Shown here piece by piece: positions 45,901 to 48,609 of a stretch of 48,609 bases of DNA (within the stretch, counting starts at the first letter, position 1; each line of letters opens with the position of its first letter). Location: the NCBI GenBank assembly GCA_012514255.1, contig JAAZAP010000244.1, positions 1 to 48,609 on the forward strand. The letters run 5' to 3'. Below the pieces are notes generated by a model. That model saw only the letters and a list, made by a program, of their open reading frames with translations. It did not search any database and had not been told where the DNA came from. A program made the position numbers and the translations under genes. The stretch is from Bacteroidales bacterium. Its GTDB lineage: Bacteria; Bacteroidota; Bacteroidia; Bacteroidales; VadinHA17.

Positions 45901-48609
45901 GGGTGACGGTTGCCTGACCACTGGCAATACAGCCGTCACTGCTGGTGACAGTCACATTGTAGAGGCCGGCCATCACTCCGGAAATATCCTCGGTGCCTGC
46001 CGTGAAGCCGTCAGGACCAAGCCATGCGAAGCTGTTCGAGGCAGAACCGGTCACTGTCAGATCAATCGCTCCGCTGTTGTCGCCATTGCATAACAGATCG
46101 GTGACAACAAAAGCCAGTATGGGCTGAGCATTGATGGTGACCGTTGCTGTGCCTGACAGGGTGCCGTCACAACCGTGGTTGTCCTCCATAGAGACAAGGG
46201 TATAGGTTACCGCTGCCGAAGGAGTTACGCTGAATGTATATATATTGACAGGATGATCGGTGACTGTCACCGGGGTCGTTCCGTCAGTATATATAAAGGT
46301 ATACGGTGCCGCACCGGTGAGCGCGATGGTTATCGTTGCGCTCTGGCCTGCACATACGGCCGTGGTGCCGCTGATAGTTGCTGAAGGAACAGGCCAGTAT
46401 GATACAGTTGCATTCCCTATGCCCGTATTGGTACAGCCGTTGTCGTCAGTTACACTTGTGATTGTATAATTACCAGCAGCCGTGGCATACAGTGTATACG
46501 GGCTGGCAGAGATGCCGCTGATCGCAGGCTGATCAACACCGTTGATTGCATAGACCACGCTCCACGGTGCGGCGCCTGTCAGCGTGATGTTCACAGGATG
46601 GGTGTCCTCAACACAGATCGTGCCACTGTTGCTGATGATCGCCGTAGGCAGGGGCCTGACAGTGACAGCCAGGGGGTGGTGGTTCGTGATACATCCTGCG
46701 GCGTTAACCTCGCGCACGGAGATGTTGCCACTGATGGTACCAAAGGTGACAGTGATGGATGCCGCCGAAGGATCGCCGATGAGGGCTGCTCCCGTCGGAA
46801 GAGTCCAGGTGTAGACTGATCCCGGATGATCCGGAACCGAATAGAAACCGGTCTCGAGGGCACATACTATATCGTCTCCTGTAATATCCGCCTGCGGCGA
46901 GGGGGCCATAACATCCACATCGAATGATCCGGCAGGACCGGTGCAGCCGAAGCTGTTGGTCTCGATGACGGTGATTGTGCCGCTGCCCGCCGATGAGGCT
47001 GCATTGATGATGATTGCATTAGAATTGGCATCAAATACCTTCGTGCCAACAGATGCCGGGACATCCCATGCATAGGATGATCCAGGTGTCAATGGCACGG
47101 TATAGATTATGTTCGTCTGGTTTGTGCAGAGCATGTCATCACCGGTGATCACCGGAGCGGCAGGCTCGGGATTGACGGTAATGACCACGTCAACGGGAGT
47201 GCCGGCGCAGTTATATGAACTGTAAGGCGTTACAGTGTATGTCGCTGTTATAAAATCAACACCGTAATTCTCGAAGGTATCGGTTATATGTGCCGTGCCT
47301 GCGGGATCAGCCTCTACATTGGCGCCCGCTGTGCCCTGGGTTGTTCCGTCAGACATAACGGGAAGAGGCCAGCTGAAATAACTATCGGCAGGCGTGTTTC
47401 CGGGCAGAAGCAATATCTCCAGCGAAGCAGGTACATTGGAACATACTGTCTGGTTCTGACCGGGAACTATCACCGGCTGCGGCCTGATGGTAACAACAAC
47501 ATCAACCCAGTCGCCAATACAGGTGGCTCCAAACACCGGCCGTACACGGTAGATGACCGTCCTGTCAAGACCTGTCTCATTGGTGAAACTGTCATTGGCA
47601 AGGTAGTTGAAATCAGTGACACCGTCCATAGCTGTGGCATTGTCGGCATCAGCCACCAGCCCTGCCTGAACAGTGATGGAGGCAATATCATAGAAGTCTG
47701 CAGGAGACGAAGTGGGCGCAACTGCCAGCACCAGTCCCGTGGGAACAGCGCTGCACGCGAACATATCCAGGTCACCAAGAACCGGCTGTGAACCTACTGT
47801 CACAACAATTTCTCTCGGTTCACCGACACAGCCGTTGTAAACGGGAGTGACAGTATAGATGGCCGTCTCAGCAAGTCCGGAGGTGTTAACGAAGGTGTCG
47901 GTCATGTCAGCCGACGAGGGATCCGTTCTGGCAGTACCGCCACTTAGTCCTCCGGAGAGTACAGGGGCAGGCCAGGTGAATGTTACGTTGTCGCCAGGAT
48001 TGACAAAGTTGTCGAGAAGTATATGATGTGTGAGCGACTCTCCCGAGCAGACTGCAGCGGACTGATCGGCGATGACCGGCTCAGGTTTGACATTGACCAC
48101 CACCTGCTGGGTGTTGATACAACCGTTGGCCGTCAGCAGGTATTCATATGTAACCGGAATGGTTGCAGAGGTAAAGTTGCGGAGAACATGGCTGATGCCG
48201 TCTGCCCCGGTTGCCGGCTCTGTGGTGGTAATGCCTGCAGCCGCCAGTCTCGTCCAGCTGAATGTTGTCCCTGCTGTCAGCGAGGTGGGGTTATATGTAA
48301 ATGAGGTATTACTGCATACGTCAGGCGGAGTGAGGTCACTATCGAGCGCCGGGGTGGGGTTGACTGTAACCGTCACAGTAAAGGTCAGACCGGTGCAGGT
48401 ACCTGACTGTGGTGTTATTGTGTAGGTTGCCGTGGCAGAAGCATTGGTGGTGTTGGTCAGTGCCTGGCTGATGCTTGTCTGGCCCGTCGCCTGGCCACTG
48501 CCACCGGTTATTGATCCTGCCGGCGATATCACCGGTGCAGTCCAGGTGTAGGTGGTGCCCGAAGGAACTATCTCTATGACTCCGTTAACAGGTGTGACTG
48601 TAAATGTGC
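36668..48609 (-). CDS. giant SprB/PKD/Ig-like repeat surface protein, T9SS type B, 5'-partial
   Basis: At least 3,979 residues; the frame stays open to the window edge, so the N-terminus is missing and the apparent start at 48532 is an internal GTG (Val). Order from N to C: PKD-like domains with TYTVTP...C pattern (about 46.1-48.6 kb); SprB-like repeats (LLCNGDNSGAIDLTVTG; about 45.4-46.1 kb); 14 tandem units of about 84 residues (41.83-45.4 kb); more SprB/PKD-like domains (40.8-41.8 kb); eight Ig-like domains (38.5-40.8 kb); five PKD domains with WDFGD motifs (37.0-38.2 kb); and a CHU_C/gliding-type type B sorting domain (YHMQIFNRWGTLIFE, QQGVYVWLVDG, KAGDITLLH) at the very end. Likely a cell-surface adhesin carried by T9SS, in the style of SprB. 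No frameshift in 12 kb. Confidence 0.93.
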   Translation of the reverse strand, partial: TFTVTPVNGVIEIVPSGTTYTWTAPVISPAGSITGGSGQATGQTSISQALTNTTNASATATYTITPQSGTCTGLTFTVTVTVNPTPALDSDLTPPDVCSNTSFTYNPTSLTAGTTFSWTRLAAAGITTTEPATGADGISHVLRNFTSATIPVTYEYLLTANGCINTQQVVVNVKPEPVIADQSAAVCSGESLTHHILLDNFVNPGDNVTFTWPAPVLSGGLSGGTARTDPSSADMTDTFVNTSGLAETAIYTVTPVYNGCVGEPREIVVTVGSQPVLGDLDMFACSAVPTGLVLAVAPTSSPADFYDIASITVQAGLVADADNATAMDGVTDFNYLANDSFTNETGLDRTVIYRVRPVFGATCIGDWVDVVVTIRPQPVIVPGQNQTVCSNVPASLEILLLPGNTPADSYFSWPLPVMSDGTTQGTAGANVEADPAGTAHITDTFENYGVDFITATYTVTPYSSYNCAGTPVDVVITVNPEPAAPVITGDDMLCTNQTNIIYTVPLTPGSSYAWDVPASVGTKVFDANSNAIIINAASSAGSGTITVIETNSFGCTGPAGSFDVDVMAPSPQADITGDDIVCALETGFYSVPDHPGSVYTWTLPTGAALIGDPSAASITVTFGTISGNISVREVNAAGCITNHHPLAVTVRPLPTAIISNSGTICVEDTHPVNITLTGAAPWSVVYAINGVDQPAISGISASPYTLYATAAGNYTITSVTDDNGCTNTGIGNATVSYWPVPSATISGTTAVCAGQSATITIALTGAAPYTFIYTDGTTPVTVTDHPVNIYTFSVTPSAAVTYTLVSMEDNHGCDGTLSGTATVTINAQPILAFVVTDLLCNGDNSGAIDLTVTGSASNSFAWLGPDGFTAGTEDISGVMAGLYNVTVTSSDGCIASGQATVTQPDVLTLSSTGNMELICNGDPTGAGSFTVAGGTAPYTFNTLVNTSGATLTTSATSVAVTDAGGGTITVQVTDAHSCTEEATIIVTEPPALNLTATVTNVSCYDGSNGTIITSVTGGTAPYIYAWTTSDGSGITAGAPNQGGLTAGTYDLTVTDAHGCDIKGSWTITQPTDLVVTVTADDNLIGTCSSAQLEATVTGGVEPAGGYLYSWSPAAGLSAANISNPVATPASTTTYTVTVTDANGCVKTGSVTIDVAPVLTAVAFADDNLIGACPLSDTQLHVTVNGGEAPYSFSWMPDEGLSDATVQEPMAKPVATTTYTVTVIDANGCTVTANVTVNVAPELDVTATVDDNLIGTCPTSVAHLSATATGGEGAYTYLWDNAGTLNDATSPTPTAKPAVTTVYTVTVTDANGCTDQASVTVNVAPDLGVTASADDEIIGTCPTSVSHLDATVIGGEGPYSYRWAPLTGLDDAYSQTPTAKPAVTTTYTVTVTDANGCTATSSILITVQPALTLTLAVDDSQIGTCPGSEAHITSTAGGGEPGYTYLWTPAEGLNNDTGPNPTAKPDVTTTYTLTVTDQNDCTVSRDITINVAPELTVTASAADPLIGTCPDSRTTLNAVALGGEPGYTYSWLPVDGLDNPSIQTPLAKPATTTTYIVTVTDNNGCTATADVTVTVAPELIATATVDDNLIGTCPTSVAHLDVTATGGEPGYTYLWAPVAGLSDPNSKTPTAKPSATTLYTVTVTDANGCQTTASIEVMVAPVLNVTVAADDYNIGTCPTSDAELTATASGGEPGYTYLWSPATGLSAEDVANPTAKPAVTTTYTVLVTDINGCTATTSLTITVAPELMATATVSDPNIGTCMSSVTTLDVIVNGGETPYVSYSWLPVEGLSDPAIKSPTAKPDVTTTYTVTVTDNNGCQTTAPVTVTVLPELVVTAMADDQLIGTCPTSRSNLSATVTGGEAGYTYSWTPVTGLNNPNVSDPIAKPASTTTYTVTVTDANGCQASDDIEIVVAPELTVSATADDYILSTCPTSVAQITATANGGEELAGGDYTWSWAPSAGLSATDIPNPIAKPASTTTYTVTVTDANGCTATNIITIEVRPPLAAIATAADYLIGDCPGQSTTLDVAVTGGEELYTYSWAPAASLDDPNIKSPVASPTVNTTYTVTVTDANGCTVTADVTINIAPPLTATAAVDDDPIGECPLSVAHLSTTVSGGEGGYTYLWDNPLTLDDATKANPTAKPAVSTLYTVLVTDSNGCTTTAQVQVNVAPPLTVTATADDYIIGACPTSVANLTAVGAGGELLLSGDYTYNWTPAAGLNYTNVASPTAKPAATTTYTVTITDRNGCTASDQVTITVNPPIVLTTTPVVYAGGYNIKCNGGTDGAIDLVVSGGEAPFAYEWTGPAGYTAITEDISGLAAGTYSVTVTDANNCTSTTTVVLLEPAVLTLGKTPDVVLACFGDATATGSFSVSGGTSPYVLSVITNTAGATVNLTGTSASFTGGAAGEVTVQVIDANSCNAQATILITQPPQLLPGSIDGDQEVCYQGDPTPLSEVTAPSGGPATILFQWERSLDGGINWSDVSGANMASYDPPAGILQTTHFRRRVNSAACDPAYSDTVVVTVNPLPVASIAGTGFVCPGDAATVTVTITTGEAPFTVVLSDGTTVNNYASGDPITVNPMVTTTYTITSVTDNNGCTVAAPHADLTGSATIDVKTVPEIVVQPVSLTVCEDDVATFVTDAGGTTNPLYQWFVDTGSGMTLMPGETAATLSVTAVSAMNGYLYQAEISGDCPVPVLSDIVTLTVNEKPEIIAQPADVTLCSGEDAVFTVDAGVTTSPLYQWFVDTGSGWNPATGARYQGANTATLTVVSALEMMSGYQYMVRVSGTCTPYIESDPVTLTVTRQAEITQHPASLTLCEGETATFTVDAGLTTNPSYQWERSLDGGATWTPLTGETASTYTIAAVATADNNTAYRAVVSSTCGSSLTSMPAFLTVNELPEIVDQPDDVVICEYGIADFIVDAGVTTGAIYRWQRSIDGGTNWNNLPETATYFGVSTMNLKVNGTHRTMSGDMFRVIVSGTCLPPDTSAAALLTVDTAPEILAQPVAATICENTNTSFTVSAQGTVLTYQWYVDKGDGLGFDAITDDGVYSGATTNLLTLTAVPRTYDNYRYRVEIEGTCTPKAVSQTVQLDVSIETLITQQPADSAICEFMTASFTALADGANLSYQWQAFDGTTWDNLTNSGIYMGVQTPTLMVFGPSRTMDGTRYRVIIGGDCSADLVSDEAALTVYTAPELSDHPDEFRGCPGGSATFSALAAGTTVAYQWQVNSGSGFVDVTDGATYSGTTTPDLTINNLDLSMNGYLVRVVVSGTCQPPVTSSFAPLRVYAEPSIISEPADAEVCDQAGAVFFSQVFNTGAGETTIWQVNEGSGWNNLGDGALYQGTQTPQLVIMSATTAMNGWHYRLEITGPCGLYYTREALLTVNEWPTAQIEPVDTLLVCGGVPTQLHGNPAGGSGVYSAHRWFGDVGPLSQYNIENPVFNTSMEGYYRLIYQVTDSKGCVGLDTLVVQVEKPVAMFTVDAPSGCQPLTVNFTNGSTGYTSVLWDFGDTQTSTEVNTSHTYPNTTASLAYYTVRLEVTSANGCVSSMEQNITVYPEILSDFVISDDTICSGESVMFSTLPGAFRYDWTYGDGNMESGSNVISHVYYNTGTDLVTYDVTLRTESFFGCISETTMPLVVYPTPVPAFTAIPASQVYPDATVSFTNNTNAGNWTWLWDFADGDTSTDEAPVHTYAAPGDFGVSLTVSNGVCTESVVNTVRVLPTPPIAAFDSIPSGCQPWNVSVNNTSLYATSYYWDFGDGHTSNAMNPNYTYVQAGTYLVTLYVTGPGGTDSESQVVNVYPSPRAYFDVSPPKVYVNDEEVRLFNLTEGGDTFIWEFGDGDTSHLRDPYHRYTTEGIYDITLHAYSANGCYDTYVMSPGVTVEPFGDLVFASVFKPNLEGPIEIDELPNSGEAMDMFFFPPIRETVLEYHMQIFNRWGTLIFETFDINKPWNGYYKGKLCQQGVYVWLVDGKYANGRPFKKAGDITLLH
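38478..40776 (-). repeat. eight tandem Ig-like domains in the giant protein
   Basis: Each unit is about 92-100 residues and begins with a pattern like PEIxxQPxxxxxCEGxxAxF, has a YQW core strand and ends SGTC....S....LTVNE. Two Cys per unit suggest the standard Ig disulfide. Diverged at DNA level, so not a recent expansion. Confidence 0.8.
41834..45395 (-). repeat. fourteen tandem ~84-residue units with paired cysteines
   Basis: Each unit follows ADDxLIGTCPTS, then a GGEPGYTYLW-type core, a NPTAKPxxTTTYTVTVTD segment and xNGCxxTxxVTVxVAPEL. Fourteen consecutive copies, each normally with one Cys near the start and one in the NGC motif. Some units carry small insertions (for example GGEELAGGDYTW, GGELLLSGDYTY). 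Confidence 0.85.

Noticed and set aside
38478..48304. Many plus-strand open frames within the giant gene
   Set aside because: They are frame shadows of the repeat-rich coding strand; low-complexity Val/Thr-rich translations with no domains.

Overview
The window reads as a chromosomal segment of a Bacteroidota bacterium, most likely class Bacteroidia (Bacteroidales/Marinilabiliales-like; finer placement is not supportable from sequence reading alone). The evidence is a SusC/SusD pair with a one-protein hybrid two-component regulator, Bacteroidetes-type promoters (TAnnTTTG -7 boxes), type IX secretion (T9SS) sorting domains of both type A and type B, a giant SprB/PKD/Ig-like surface protein, and the long Bacteroidetes form of IspG. 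No rRNA, tRNA, CRISPR array, insertion sequence or phage gene was recognised.

Layout. (1) 1-6 kb, methyl cycle: the 3' part of metK (+) converges on a metH-metF operon (-). (2) 6-21.8 kb, a polysaccharide/glycoprotein utilisation locus: a GH127-type beta-L-arabinofuranosidase lipoprotein, SusC, SusD and the hybrid two-component regulator all run leftward. A lipoprotein made of four related beta-rich repeats and a lipoprotein with a gluzincin-like HExxH...WFHEG motif run rightward. A 271-bp divergent control region carries four copies of TTGTCC. (3) 21.8-23.7 kb: a PqqD-like protein coupled to an HprK-like kinase fused to an S26-type signal-peptidase domain. (4) 23.8-29.2 kb, housekeeping: rnr (+), then cysS-ispG (-). 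(5) 29.2-29.8 kb: a non-coding stretch with a chain of short hairpins sharing a conserved flank. (6) 29.8-33.1 kb: an ABC exporter translationally coupled to a NTP_transf_5-like nucleotidyltransferase. (7) 33.3-36.3 kb: a secreted beta-helix protein with a T9SS type A C-terminus, then a 59-codon gene with its own promoter box. (8) 36.3-36.7 kb: tandem repeats and hairpins. (9) 36.7 kb to the window edge: at least 3,979 residues of one giant T9SS type B surface protein whose N-terminus lies outside the window.

How the parts may work together. The arabinofuranosidase/SusCD/regulator set with an adjacent putative metallopeptidase suggests capture and deglycosylation of an arabinosylated glycoprotein or pectic side chain. 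The PqqD-like, HprK-like/S26, nucleotidyltransferase and ABC-exporter genes are the kinds of parts found around lasso-peptide and other RiPP or exported-peptide loci. Here they sit in two blocks split by about 6 kb of housekeeping genes, with an unexplained small, promoter-equipped peptide gene 3 kb further on. This is the best candidate for an undescribed system in the window. In-frame tandem-repeat insertions (27-bp units in metH and in the HprK/S26 gene, an 18-bp unit in the ABC ATPase) are a further shared oddity.
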